A DNA stretch of 64,000 nt from Gnetum montanum (Eukaryota; Streptophyta; Gnetopsida; Gnetales; Gnetaceae): NCBI GenBank assembly GCA_015680685.1, contig MNCI01023311.1:5709-69708 (forward strand). Reading direction: 5' to 3'. This document shows, piece after piece, positions 23,132 through 35,799 of the stretch. Under the pieces are notes generated by a model. It worked only from the letters and a program-made list of their open reading frames with translations. It had not been told where the DNA came from and searched no databases. Made by a program: the position numbers and the translations under genes. Positions within the stretch are counted from its first letter, which is position 1. Each line of letters starts with the position of its first letter.

Positions 23132-24976
23132 CACTACTAAGCTTTAGCAAAATAGATAGTTTTATGCTCACACCAATAATTTTGATTTATTTCCCTAAGA
23201 CTGAGTGATTCTGATCTAATAGTATGAAACTAAAACAAACGATCCTACTAATTACATCATGTCTACATGTGTGGTTTTGGAGGAGCATTGTTTAGATCAC
23301 CATGTCCCATAAATCCAAAATGAGTGTTAAATAGGAATACTACAACTTTTAACCTTCATTTGGTTGAGAGGCCAACTATCAAATTTTATCATGAAAATGT
23401 ATAATTATTATCATAACACTAGGTTAAGAGGTGAATCTTTTTAGAGGAGAGAAGGTACATGAAAATCAATTCTTAGTGAATCAATTTTAGGATTTTATTA
23501 AATTAAAAAAAATCTCCCTACCAAATAATATATATATATATACATCATAAATATATAGCTAAATCAGTATATAAGCAATGAGAAGCTGTTTGAATTGTGA
23601 GAGAAGGCTTCCTGTTATTGAAAGCATACTTTAAATTTTATCATCCACCCAAATTTTTAATTTTTTACTAATAGAGCTTTTAGGATTTTTGTTCACCTAC
23701 CCAAAATTTGACTAAAGCAACTATTGAAATCTTGCATTTCCACTTACTTCTTCACTGTTGTATGATACTTATTTCATATCTAAAATTTGGAAAAAATAAT
23801 TACATATATATTCTTAACCAATAAAAGCAATTATGTTAACTTATGTGTTTATCTATTTTAGTTTTAAAACTTAATTATAATACTTTAGGAGTAGGAATTT
23901 CTTTAAAAATCTATAATTATAGTTTTACTTGTTCCATTCTTTTGGGATTTCTACAAAATTTTCTACTATGTTAATGTAGAGTTTTATGAAATCATGATTC
24001 TTATGATTCCATTGCTATTCTAAATCTTGTAAAGTATAAATTTAAACATCAATTAAGATTATCCTATATATTAGTAAAAATTAAAGATTTATCACTAGGA
24101 AATTTGGTAAAATATTAATGCATTTTAAAAGCTAAGTTTGTTATATATAAAACTATGGTTGAAGAAAATCAAATTGATTAAAAGAAATTGTTTAAAAAAT
24201 TACATATAAATTAATATGGATGCATTGAAGGCTATTATCAAAGTAGATACAAAAAAGAAGCACTTTGAAAAAAATACAAGTGAAAACTCACAAGGATAAG
24301 GAGATTTGTGAAATTTTTAATAGAAAAAAAAAAGCCCTCAATTTTCATTTTCTTGGAATAGAAGAAAATGAATAATAATAATAGGATAAACAATGCATAT
24401 TAAATCTCTTAAAATTAAAAAAATAATTTGTTTTAGGCCTAAGAACAAGGTATTAGTTTAGTGATAAGACTCTTGATTTCATAACTTTCCCCACCCAAAG
24501 ATCATAACATTAATTATAGATCCAAAGCTGAAAATGCACAATTACATAGAGGGTCATAAAATCAACAAAACCTTTATGGAAAGAGAATCACAAAGGATTT
24601 AATGGTAGTTTTTGAATACAAAAGGTAATGCAATAATTATTCAAAGTAATTTTTTAAAAAAATTACAATAATTATATATCTCTTTATTATGATTTTTTAA
24701 ACATTGATAGATTACATTTCTTATATTACTAAAACATTGGAAACTAAGATAAACTAGTTTATTACAAATGATGATAAAGATTTAAGACATTTTTAGCATT
24801 TAATTCAATGAAAGATTAAGGATTTAGTTTACAAATGAGTAAAAAGAATTTTACTTAATAGTATATTTAAAATAGTAAATATATAATATACCAACTTGGT
24901 ATGAAACTACAATTAAAAATAGACCCGTTAGACTTGTACTTTGTGCTAACTATGTTACCTTAATTTTAAACATAGT
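23132..24976. other. AT-rich sequence without recognisable gene
   Basis: Very AT-rich with short A/T runs and a TA microsatellite near 23529. No long frame, domain or LTR boundary seen. A tRNA-like stretch near 24450 was considered and not accepted. Confidence 0.5.
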
Positions 24977-25870
24977 TGATGACTGGCGAGGTACCCCTAC
25001 ACTCAACCATACAAAACGAGCGTAGCACGTGTGATCCGGTTGAACTCTGCAGACTAAAATGCCTAAACGCCGCAAGGAACACTTGGGGTTAATTAATCGT
25101 TGTCTTCCCAGGCTTGTAGTTGTCATGGTGTATGGTTAAGTAAGTTCGAGGTATATAATTTTTTTGGTCTTTTCTGGTTTATCTCCTATGTTAAGGGGTG
25201 AAGGGTTGAGAGACTAAAACTAACTCTAACTACAACGCTAAGTCCTAGCGTCAGCATCCGTTCCCACTTGCCGTACACACCCTGAACTGTGCAACTGTAG
25301 CTACCAAACGCTAATCGTTACTAGGATTACCACACGTAACGCACGTGCTCGAAGCGGTCGTACTGAGGCACCTAACTAGCCTAAGTGTGACGAGCAGCCA
25401 ATTCCTTGACTAGCCGTACACATCCGTAAATGCTCGTAATCAAGTCGTACTTGTCCCACGTTCTAGGAGATAAGGGTGAGAGAATCTAATCACGATGAGT
25501 AGTCGATTCCTTGGCTAGTCGTACACATTCGTCAATGCTCGTAACCAAGTCGTACTCATGCCGCGCTTACTAGGAAAGCAGTAAATAACATTAAATAAAC
25601 CTATCCATGTACTGCAAGGTTTATCCACAAAGCTTATCTTTATTGTCGTACACAACTTGCGTTCAGGAACAAAGCTGCTCGAATAAAGAACTGTTCACTT
25701 GGGGGACTCCTACTGCGGGCACATGAAAAATATTCTATCTCTGGGGTGATCAATCCGCCAGAGCTCCGCTACTTCTAGCCTAGGATGTGAAATGAGGAGA
25801 GTGCCATCTCTTATTTATAGATTTGGCGGCGGACCACGATATCGCAACTTGTGCATATTGCGTCTCATCA
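24977..25870 (-). repeat. Family L solo LTR
   Basis: Reverse complement begins TGATGAGACGC and ends GCCAGTCATCA. Flanked by ATAGT (24972-24976) and ATAAT (25871-25875), a 5-bp duplication with one mismatch. Contains the family blocks 'gaggtacccctacactcaaccata' and 'atcgttgtcttcccaggctt', and one 'cgatatcg' word in U3. No internal sequence on either side. Confidence 0.85.
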
Positions 25871-26272
25871 ATAATGAAAGACTTTTAACTAATGCTTAGT
25901 ACCCATGATGTCTTTCGTGACATCTTTTGTTAACATTCAAGAATGAAATTTAATGTATAAAAAATTAAAATAATGATTTGTGGCACATGTAATAAGACAT
26001 AATATCACTTAATATAAGTTTCCCTTATAGGTAGCTTAGGTTAGAATATTCCTGCAATAGAAATGGAATCAATTATGCATTGGTGAAAGAGTTACAAATG
26101 TTATTTGACATAAAAAGCAAATGTAAAAAGAATTTATTTTAACATAGAATGTTAAGAAACTATGTTTTATGGGTATATTGTAGGGGGTCCTACTGTAATA
26201 AATAAATATTATAAATAGAAAAAGTATCTAAGAAGCCTTGCTAGATGAGTTCAAAGTCAAGAGAGACATAAT

Positions 26273-26713
26273 ACTAGCTTATATATATATATATATTGGC
26301 CAAGATGATTTTAAAAAAAATGATGTTAACGAAGCCCGACTACTGGACGAGGTAACAAGATAACTAAAAATAGAATCACTCATCCCTCCTCTATTTTTGT
26401 ACCACTTACCCAATTTAGTTTTACCCTCTCGGTCAAGTTTGCTCTTTCTTTATTTGTTCATGGCAGTTTTGAGAAATAAATCTCTTGCATAAATAATGCT
26501 TAAAAATGCCATGAACAAACAAAGAAAGAGCAAACTTGATCAAGAAGGTAAAACTAAATTGGGTAAGTGATAAAAAAACATAGGAGGGATGAGTAATTCC
26601 GTTTTTAGTTATCTTGTTACCTCGTCTAGTAATCAGGCTTTGTTAATATTATTCTTTTTAAAATCATCTCGGCCAATTTATAGATGTATATATATATATA
26701 TATCTAAGCTAGT
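26273..26713. mobile_element. Foldback/MITE-like element with about 190-bp inverted arms
   Basis: The left arm (26273-26460) and right arm (26515-26713) are near-perfect inverted copies from ACTAGCTTATATATA to TATATCTAAGCTAGT. The arms include the 'gcaaacttgaycragaaggtaaaactaaattggg' type core. A spacer of about 55 bp separates them. Non-coding. No clear target duplication. The arms could form a long hairpin. Confidence 0.85.
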
Positions 26714-26738
26714 GGAGCGGTTTCGCGGCCTATGAGTA

Positions 26739-27339
26739 NNNNNNNNNNNNNNNNNNNNNNNNNNNNNNNNNNNNNNNNNNNNNNNNNNNNNNNNNNNNNN
26801 NNNNNNNNNNNNNNNNNNNNNNNNNNNNNNNNNNNNNNNNNNNNNNNNNNNNNNNNNNNNNNNNNNNNNNNNNNNNNNNNNNNNNNNNNNNNNNNNNNNN
26901 NNNNNNNNNNNNNNNNNNNNNNNNNNNNNNNNNNNNNNNNNNNNNNNNNNNNNNNNNNNNNNNNNNNNNNNNNNNNNNNNNNNNNNNNNNNNNNNNNNNN
27001 NNNNNNNNNNNNNNNNNNNNNNNNNNNNNNNNNNNNNNNNNNNNNNNNNNNNNNNNNNNNNNNNNNNNNNNNNNNNNNNNNNNNNNNNNNNNNNNNNNNN
27101 NNNNNNNNNNNNNNNNNNNNNNNNNNNNNNNNNNNNNNNNNNNNNNNNNNNNNNNNNNNNNNNNNNNNNNNNNNNNNNNNNNNNNNNNNNNNNNNNNNNN
27201 NNNNNNNNNNNNNNNNNNNNNNNNNNNNNNNNNNNNNNNNNNNNNNNNNNNNNNNNNNNNNNNNNNNNNNNNNNNNNNNNNNNNNNNNNNNNNNNNNNNN
27301 NNNNNNNNNNNNNNNNNNNNNNNNNNNNNNNNNNNNNNN
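26739..27339. other. Assembly gap (601 N)
   Basis: Run of N. The same 'tttcg-ggcctatgagta' sequence occurs just left of the gap (about 26720-26738) and again right of it at 27386-27405, so the missing bases probably include a repeat unit. Confidence 0.98.
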
Positions 27340-28300
27340 TTCAAATAATGTAACAAACATAAGACCTGTAAGTTCTCTTGTGTAGCAGTTTCGTGGCCTA
27401 TGAGTAAAATTTAATTATTTTTTTTATTTTTTAAGTTATCATCACTATTTGCATTCCAAATAATATATACTGGTAAACATAAATTGGTTAAAATAAAACT
27501 TTATATATTTCGTATATGTTGATAAAGGAATACATTGCACAATTATTGCAACAAACATTACAGAGCTGTATAATAAGATTGAGCAAAAGGCAAAATACAA
27601 TAATAAGTGTGAACTCAATATGCCTAATTCTCCAACTGAACATAATGAACTTCTTGTGCAATTTTACTTTGGAGATGTTTAACATCTAAAATCCTTTTAT
27701 ATCTTTGCACATGAAAAAGAAGATAAATCTTTAAAGAATCAATGGTCTTGACTCTAAATAATGCAACAAACATAACCGTCATCACCTTAACCATTGTCAT
27801 GCTTGTAACTGTCACTGTAACCATAATCGTCATTGTTTATAATAATAATAAATATTCATTATTACTATAATCGTAACCATCATCATTTATAATAATAATA
27901 AATATTCAATATTACCCGCCATTTATAATAATAAATATTCATTATTACTCACGTCAGGCCCTACACATGAGGGAATATAAAGAGATGAATAGGGAGCCCA
28001 AGGGTCAGGAGGCATCAATTGAATAGAGATTCGACTCCCTTGCAGTGACTCTTTGGCTCCCTTGCATGTGGTGCATGCATGTGAAGGAATACAAAGAGAC
28101 GAATAAGAAGCTCAGAGGTTAGGGAACATTAATCGAGTAGAGATTCAACTCCCCTACACTGATTCTTTAGCTCCCATGCATGTGGCACATGCGCATGAGG
28201 GAATACGAAGAGATCAAACTAAATTGGCATTGCAACATATATTTGTAATGCATATTCGTGAAGATATAAAAATTCACATTACAAATGTATAAATAATGTT
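27340..28300. repeat. Tandem and simple repeats
   Basis: Three rounds of 'aataataataaatattcattattac' at 27837-27950. About 117 bp is repeated twice at 27965-28200 (each round with a 'gagggaatataaagag' and 'ctcccttgcatgtgg' type block). 'aataatgyaacaaacataa' occurs near 27345 and again near 27757. No gene. Confidence 0.65.
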
Positions 28301-28639
28301 ATTATTATATCATGGGCTTTTGTATATTGACATTATTATTACAATGGACAAGATATGAATGATGCTAACACCTCATTCATAAGTATTACATTATAATTAT
28401 TGTGGAATCCAATAAATGTTATGAGATTATTATAATTAGAGCAATAATCCATAATTATAATCTGAGATATTATGGATTATAAGATTCATTTGTTCGAACG
28501 GTAAACATTTCATAATAAGTAAAGCCAAGATATGATGAAATATTACTCATAATCCATAATGTTAGAAATATTATTTATTCATTCATAATACTAACCCATA
28601 ATGATTATATCTCAGTTAGCATTATCCATAAGATATATA

Positions 28640-29990
28640 TAATGAAATGATTATAAATAACCGACTGTACTGACCTAAATCGTCGATGTAAGGCTGGAAG
28701 GGAAACAGACACTGAGAGATCATCGGACAGCCACAACTAACCCTGCCTTCGCCCAAGGGCAAGCTGGAAAAGTAAACAAAGGCAGAGTGCCTTGGATGGT
28801 TTGCACACAAATCAACCAAGGACTTCCCAAGCGTAAGCTACAACTAGCGTTGGGGTTATCGTAAACAAGATGTAAACGGAATGCAAACAACGATACGAAA
28901 TGTAAACAGAGCGTACTGAATTATAAATAAAGCGTAAACAGAGCTATATTGTAAACAAAGCATAAACCAAAGTAAATAATGTAAATGGAAGGTAATAATG
29001 AAACTGTATTATATTGTTTAAAAAAATGTGCACCGATCAAAGCGTAGTTGCACACATGTGGATGGCAAGTCAAACACCTAACCCCAAGATGATATGACGC
29101 GATGATGCGATGATGTGATGTGATGAACATGAGAAATGCTTGGACGCCAACAATCAGGTGTGCTGAGTGCCCAAGGATTGCAGGTTCTGTCCTCTCTCAG
29201 AATTTCCAATCTCTCCAATTGCCCACCCCTGATTTATGTGAATTGACAGGGTATTTATAGGGTTGGGCTGGGCTCAGGCATAGAATTGAAGAATGGAATC
29301 AATGGCTGGGAGATGAGAGCAAAGCGGATCTAGTGACATGTATCCAATGGACAGTTGTGCTTGGGTTGGATGCGTGCTGGCGAGAGTTGGATGTGTGTCG
29401 GATAGTTGTGCACGAGTTGGATGTGTGTCGACAAGCTACATTCTTGACCAAGTACATCACTTTTTACAATTTATGGGTTATTCAAGCCCATGAAAGTACA
29501 TTTAATTTAGACATGAGGGCTTAACATGCCCACACATGTGGATTGACAATAAAATGTACAACAAGAGAAATTCAACCTCCACTCGCTTGACCATGGACCA
29601 ACTGCTCTAGGATGTTCGAGACATCTCTATTTGACCAGGGCTTCCAACGTGAGTTGTCTGGGCTTTCACGTGTCTTCAGTGTGCGTTTGAAGTGCTTTTG
29701 TTGGGGCATGAATAGTGTTCACGCTGATGAATAGTGTTCACGCGGATGAATAGTATTTACATTGATGAATAGTATTTATGTTGTGAAGCGTGTTTACGTT
29801 GATGAATAGTGTTTACGCGGATGAATAGTATTTACGTTGATAAATAGTGTTTACGCTGTGAAGCGTGTTCACGTGGATGAATAGTGTTTACGCTGATGAA
29901 TAGTGTTCACGCAGATGAATAGTGTTTACGCTGTGCAACGTAAGAAAATGTAGCCCCAGCATAATCAACTGAAAATACCTCATGTAAGAC
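28640..29990 (-). repeat. LTR-like sequence with U3 minisatellite, minus orientation
   Basis: On the minus strand CCTATAAATACCC (near 29250) is a TATA box candidate. Upstream of it (29705-29945) lies a minisatellite; downstream is a leader and GTAAACA-rich sequence (28860-29000). This is the usual U3-TATA-R layout of a plant LTR. Ends, primer site and partner LTR were not found, so the borders are approximate. Confidence 0.4.
29705..29945. repeat. Minisatellite with about 18-bp units
   Basis: About 12 imperfect units of 'gatgaatagtgtttacgcg' with alternating variants (gttcacgctg, tatttacgttg, tgaagcgtgtttacg). A related piece recurs near 30120-30140. Confidence 0.9.
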
Positions 29991-32265
29991 CCAAATTTTG
30001 ATTTTCTGGAGGCTGGGAGCTGTTGGGGACCTTGGTGAAGGTCATGGGGGATCCTTGTGCTTGATTTCGGCCTGTTTTGACTCAGTTTCGGGGCTCCAAA
30101 AGTTGGTGACGCTAATCCTTATGCTGTGCAACGTAAGCACAGTGTACTTAGCCAAAATTGCACTTTTTGACCTTGAAACTGATGATTCTTAACACCGAGA
30201 CTTGCCGTCGTGATCTGTGGGCCCCAGGGGGATCTTGCTTGCTCCATGGTGGGCTGCTTGAAGCCGTTTCAGAGACTCTGAAGTTGTTTGGAAGTGTTGC
30301 TAAAATTTTTATGGTGTTTCACCAACTTTATTTATGATGAACTGTTTATAATCATTATATATAATTATTTATGCTTATGATTATAAATATATCATTATAT
30401 ATAATCGAGATTATAAATAACCAAGATAAATATAATCATTAGCTCCCTTGCAATGACTCTTTGGCTAGGGGAGATTTATAAATAATTGGTTATTTATGAT
30501 TATGGCAAGACATGTGCGTCAATGGAGAGCTCGTCACCATTTTCCTTGGCATTAGTTAGGATCATCACAGCATGATCTTGTCAGAGATCTTCCTAGGGTC
30601 TAGGCTGCTAGAGGTGTAGAAGTTCTCATTTTTAAAATTTACCAGGTTAACAACCATATCATCCATGAGATTTCATCAATCAAACAATATGTACATAAAG
30701 AAAAGGCCTCATTGCATGCGAAAAGGTAAAAAGAAATTATCAAATTTGAACTTTTTAAGTCCTCCCAATAAGCACGAAAAATTGTTAAAATTATGACCAA
30801 AGTCAGGCCAATATCTCAAATTGGTTAATAATTTTCATGTGCTAGCAAAAATGCTAATACTTTTGCATTTTATTAAAATGCATATTGCAAACGAAAAAGC
30901 AATTACAATCGTAACAACTAAACGCATCTACTCCATGGTAATTGCTAAATTTCAAAGCACGGCCATAGAAATGATAAAACTTACACAAAATATACAAAGA
31001 GATAAAGAGAACATGAACTTACAAATGTTCTTTTACATTGAAAAAGGATGTAGCAAAAGAAGATTACTCAAGATAATAGTAGAAAATTACAATTTCAGAA
31101 TTCTCTACCACTCCAGAAAGCATTGAAAAAGGAACAAAACCAAACTTTGAAATGTTTTTGCATTGGGAATGCAAATGTATAGGAAAGCATGCTAAGTACT
31201 GATGACAGAAGAGCTCAGCTTGAAGTGAAACTATGAAAATTGCACAAAATCATCAAAATGTAATGTTCAACAAGTTATAATTCATTATAAAAAATTAACA
31301 AAAACACACATAAAAAGATTGGCAGAAAGTTTGTTTCTAGAAAGAGATTCCAATAATCAAAGGCTATTGTTGACACAAAAACTTTAGAAAACCCTTCCCT
31401 TCAGGCTACAGCTTCAACTATAGTCATCACTGTCCTTCCTCAAATGTCTCTAGCTCTACCTCTCATCCTACCCCTGCCTACAAAATTTTATGCTTAAAAC
31501 ATACATTCAAACAAAGCTACTCAATAATCATATTGGCGTAATTAATATATAGATTTTATCAAGAAAAAAGGAACCTAAATGAAGAGATCTTTTAGCTATT
31601 ATAACAAAAATTGTATTATGGTTTACAACTCCTCTACCTCCGAGGTCCAAGCTACCACATGTATAGAAGTTTGCATTTCCGTCGCCATCGAGGCTAGGCG
31701 GCGTGCAGCAACAATTGCAAACAGAGACAAGGATAAAATGGAAATGGAATTCTTATTCCCATTTCCATTCCCATTCTACATTTGGTTGTGTTTGGCCTTT
31801 TTATGTGTGCAGCGGAAATACGAAAAGCTATGGCTCTTTGGTTCACATTCTATGCAACGGGAATATGAAAAGGTGTGGCTCTTTGATTCATATTTTTTTC
31901 CATTTCATGAGATCTTACGTGGCACATGATGTGGAGGGCGTTACTTGGAGGGCGAAAAATCCACTTCCCCCTCCCCCCCTATCCTATGAGACGAGTTGGC
32001 CTCTCGGCCAAAATAAAATTATGATTCTTAAAGTCGAGATGATGCCCATAGAAATAAAATTTATTTATTAACTTATAGTTTACACTCATAATTCATAATG
32101 CCTCACTATTTCAAACCTAGGATCTTATATTTGATGTGTATTTTCTTATAGTTAGTTTTAAGCATGAGTTTATATCTTATTGCAATATGTGGATGTGTCA
32201 AAGCAAAAAATATATATATTAATAATGATCAAAGAAAATTTAATGTACATTATAAAGTTATTATG
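29991..32265. other. No recognisable gene
   Basis: Several reading frames of about 100-120 residues (30821-31126, 31579-31929, 31703-32071) lack known domains. The last two include a short internal duplication (gaaaagctatggctctttggttcacat / gaaaaggtgtggctctttgattcatat, split here for length). Probably decayed repeats. Confidence 0.4.
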
Positions 32266-33108
32266 TAATGAGCAGTGAGGTACCTCTACACTCAACCATA
32301 TGAATACGAGCATGCATGCACAATCTAGTCAAACTCCAAGGACTAAGTGCCTATGCACCTTCACTAAACAAAGATGGGTTAGGCAATCGTTGTCTTCCCA
32401 AGCTTACTTGTAAGGCACAATTGTATGGTTAAGTAAACTTGAGGTATATGATTTTTATGTTTTTATTTTATTTTATGTTTTATATTCCTGGTGCTTAAAG
32501 TGGAGAAATGAAATAAATTAACAACTAATTTAATTTAACTAATCAACTAGGCTCTAATTAGTCCTAACACCAGCATCCGTTCCCACTTACCGAACACATC
32601 CTAAACCAGTGTAACACTATTAGGATTATCAAACGTTAGTCGTTGTTGGGTTACCAAGTGTTCCATGTATACTCGAAGTGGTTGTACTGAGTGTGCTTAC
32701 TGGTTGATAATTAACAAGGTAATGGAAGAGCATTAATTAACTAATGAGAGCATTAAATAACTGTAAATAACATTAAATGCAATAAATAAGCTATTTTGAA
32801 TGTTGCAAGGTTTATCACAAAGTTCGTCTTTATTTTCAGACACAAGGTGTGCTCAGGTACATAATGCTCGAATAAAGATCTGTTCAATTTATGACTCGTA
32901 CTGCGGACACTCAGAAATAATTCTAACTCTGGAAAGGAAAAACTGCAAGAGTTCAAGTAAGGGACTAAGAAACGAACTATCCAACCCAAGTGCCCCAGTC
33001 TCTTATTTATAGGCAACAAGATAGATTTCGATATCGTATGTCCGATATCGCTTGGAAAGATCCGATATCGCAGACCTAATATCGAGGATCCGATATCACA
33101 ACTCATCA
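32266..33108 (-). repeat. Family L solo LTR with GATATC array
   Basis: Minus orientation. Outer end TAATGAGCAGTGAGG at 32266, inner end CTCATCA at 33102-33108. The U3 part (33023-33100) holds five or more 'ccgatatcg'-type words. Family blocks are all present. No convincing target duplication (ttatg/caatg). Confidence 0.8.
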
Positions 33109-33299
33109 CAATGATTAGATAGAGAATATGAAAAGAAAAACTTTCCAATTCTAAGACAATTTGCTTAGGTAAATGACCTTACAATTGATACATTTAAAAA
33201 ATAAGTGAAGAAAATTAATTTTTAGGAGGAAGGTCCCTGTCCTAACAAAATTTATATCACTTTTCAACATCCATGATTGAACTTAAAATAGAAAAAGGA

Positions 33300-34420
33300 T
33301 TCAAGATAGATAGTTGTTGCTAAATACCAATATTTGTATTAAAGAAAAAACATGGTACCACACATGGAAGATCTTCACCTCATCACTTGTTATGGATCTT
33401 ACTTGAGACTCTTGACCATCAACAATAGCTTTCTTGTTAACACTAGTTGTAGTCTTTGAGTTAACAATATTTCTTTTAGACAAGTAAAAATTTTCCTTAC
33501 GAGCTATCTATCTGGGTTGCTTAGTACTTTCTCTAGTAGTAATAAAAATATGAATAGGAGCTTCTATCTCCTTTACATTTTTATCACTAACATGAACTTG
33601 ATTTTTCATATCTTTAACTTCAACATATTTTTTATTTTCTTGAGAATATTTTTTCTTGAGTAAAAAGCGATAAGCATTATACAAATGCCCTTCACAATAG
33701 CAAAAATTGAAAGAATTAGAAATATTATAATATGTAAGTCTTTCCTCCTATTTGTAATACCAATCCTTTTTTTTATGATTAAGAAAGTTGATTTCAACAA
33801 AAAAATGTCTTCAAAAAACAATAGTAGAAATAGGCTTCATATGTTTTATGGAACCAAGGAGACTAACAATTTCCTACTTCTCTTTTTGAAAAATTAGTGA
33901 AAGATTATATAACTCAACAAAACATGGGACTGTAGCATATTCTTTAGATTGGACATCAAAATATAGAGTCTACGTACAAATGATCACCAATGCATATTTA
34001 TGTATAAAAGACCTTGGATATAGGGCATGTTGCACCAAGGAAGCATTGCCTAACTCAATAAGTAGAAAAGAATATGAATAATACCTAGAATGAAGGACTT
34101 CAATGTCATGTTTTGTCGACAAATCATTTAACTTTGAAAGGAAACTTCAATTTCAAGGTAAGTATCCTAAATTTTGAATAAACACATATTGTGATGAAAG
34201 AGCAACAACCAATGACTCATATACATTAGTAAGAAGAACAAAATTAGGTGTTTGAGTTATATCAACATTACTAGAAAAAGGCCTCATGACTTTTTTATTA
34301 TTGCCCTGTAAATTTATATTTGGAGAATTAGCAAAAATATTTACATCTATAATAGAAGTAGAAATTTCAACATTGGTTAAAGAATGTGAGAGATTAATAG
34401 AATCCCCCATAGGAGAGTCT
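33300..34420 (-). pseudogene. Decayed gag-like sequence, low confidence
   Basis: On the minus strand, frames around 33720-33300 read CYCEGHLYNAYRF, which resembles part of a gag zinc knuckle, followed by a Lys/Val/Ser-rich tail to 33301. Another 85-residue piece lies at 34410-34153. The stretch sits between two same-orientation family L LTRs, but neither a primer site nor a polypurine tract adjoins them. I cannot name it. Confidence 0.25.
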
Positions 34421-34493
34421 TAGAGAAATCAGATTTTTCCAAAACCCTCACTCTATAAAAACACTTAAAGGAAAGCATCCCAAACCTTTGCTA

Positions 34494-35087
34494 AGGAATG
34501 ACCTGCAAGTAAGCCCTACGTCCAACCATACAAATTATGAGCACTCACACGCAACCCGATTGAATTCCATGAATGGGACTAGTTGTGCACCTAGATCGTT
34601 AAGCATTGATCGTAGTTTGCTATCTTTCCACTTGGACTAATAGTAACTTTGTCATGTATGGTTTAGTTTAAAGTAAGGCATATGATTATTGATGTTTTTT
34701 TAGCTTTATGCTACTCCTAACAATAATAGAAAATTCAATTATTTAATTTAATTAACAATGGAAAGTAAAGTCTAAACTAGCCTACAGGTGATGAGTGTTT
34801 ACATGAAATATAAATTGTATGGAATGTAAATTTAATCTAAGTCAAAGTGTTGCAAAGAATAAGAATCAATCTCAATCTTATTGTTGTTCATGGAATGTGT
34901 CTAAGTACATTGCCACTTAAATAAGACATCATACAACTGACTTAGATACACACTATGAGCACTTACTAATTATTCTCTAAAACTACGGAATAAAACTACA
35001 AGGGTTCTGCTACTCTCTTGATAAAAGAATGCTAATACATAGTGGAAGTATGCACATTTATAGGTGAAAATAGACATTGTGTCAACA
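34494..35087 (-). repeat. Family L LTR, truncated by repeat A
   Basis: Minus orientation, outer end near 34494 ('gaatgacctgcaagtaagcc'). It carries the family's 'cgtccaaccatacaaatt', 'tatctttccactt' and 'ggaatgtgtctaag' blocks. About 250 bp (the U3 start) are missing where repeat A begins at 35088. Confidence 0.7.
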
Positions 35088-35787
35088 CTGTGTAGATAGA
35101 GCCAAATTTGTTTAGAAAATTTAAAAGGGTATGTTATAGAAAATTTGGAAATAGAGATAGGATAAAGGAAGCAAGAGTAAGCTTAAAATTTTACAGTCTA
35201 TTTTACCTATATTTTAAGATTATTTTTATATCTTTTTTATTTTGAAAAACATTTAATGATTTTTTGAAAAATGCCTAATATATATGCATAATAAGCTTAC
35301 ATATAATATGGTATATAAAACACATGAAGAACAACTACCAACATTTATGGTTTACAAGGCAATATTTAGGATTTTAGTAGGATAGGAAATGATTGCTATG
35401 GAAAAATAAGTCTAAAAACATATGGAATGAATTTCTTATTATTATAATTCTTTTTTTGGGTTCACAACCTACCCACCCCCTAAAATAACTTATTTTATTT
35501 GGAATTGATTCATTTATTTTATGTTGAAAGTACAAAAAAATTGAAATTTCTTAGAAAAATATATTTAAAAAAAGTAAATAGCAAATAATGAATCTAAATT
35601 CCAATCCTAAGTAATAGATAATCACCATAAAAAACTAGCCACCCATTCACTTGGAATTTCTCTAACTACTTATTGATGGGATCTTCCATTTTGGACATTA
35701 TTCCTTTGAAAAGGCTTCTTCTACCAATACTTTATGCCCAATATCCTTATTTTTAGCTTTCTTTGTTATGGTCATATTATTAATCTA
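35088..35787. repeat. Dispersed repeat A, copy 2
   Basis: Second copy of 9186-9841, with about 50 A-rich bases inserted near 35535-35585. It abuts a truncated LTR on the left and the pararetrovirus remains on the right. Confidence 0.75.
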
Positions 35788-35799
35788 CTATCATATGAA

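Noticed and set aside
24440-24530. tRNA-like 'tagtttagtgataagactcttgattt' type stretch
   Set aside because: No acceptor-stem pairing or convincing B box; below the standard for a tRNA or SINE call.
26704-27385. Reading frames of over 200 residues across the gap
   Set aside because: They consist almost wholly of undetermined residues from N bases.
29705-29945. CRISPR-like regular array
   Set aside because: Units are contiguous and imperfect with no spacers; a minisatellite in a plant LTR-like context.
31579-32071. Overlapping 116- and 122-residue plus-strand frames
   Set aside because: Internal short duplication and no domain; likely repeat-derived.
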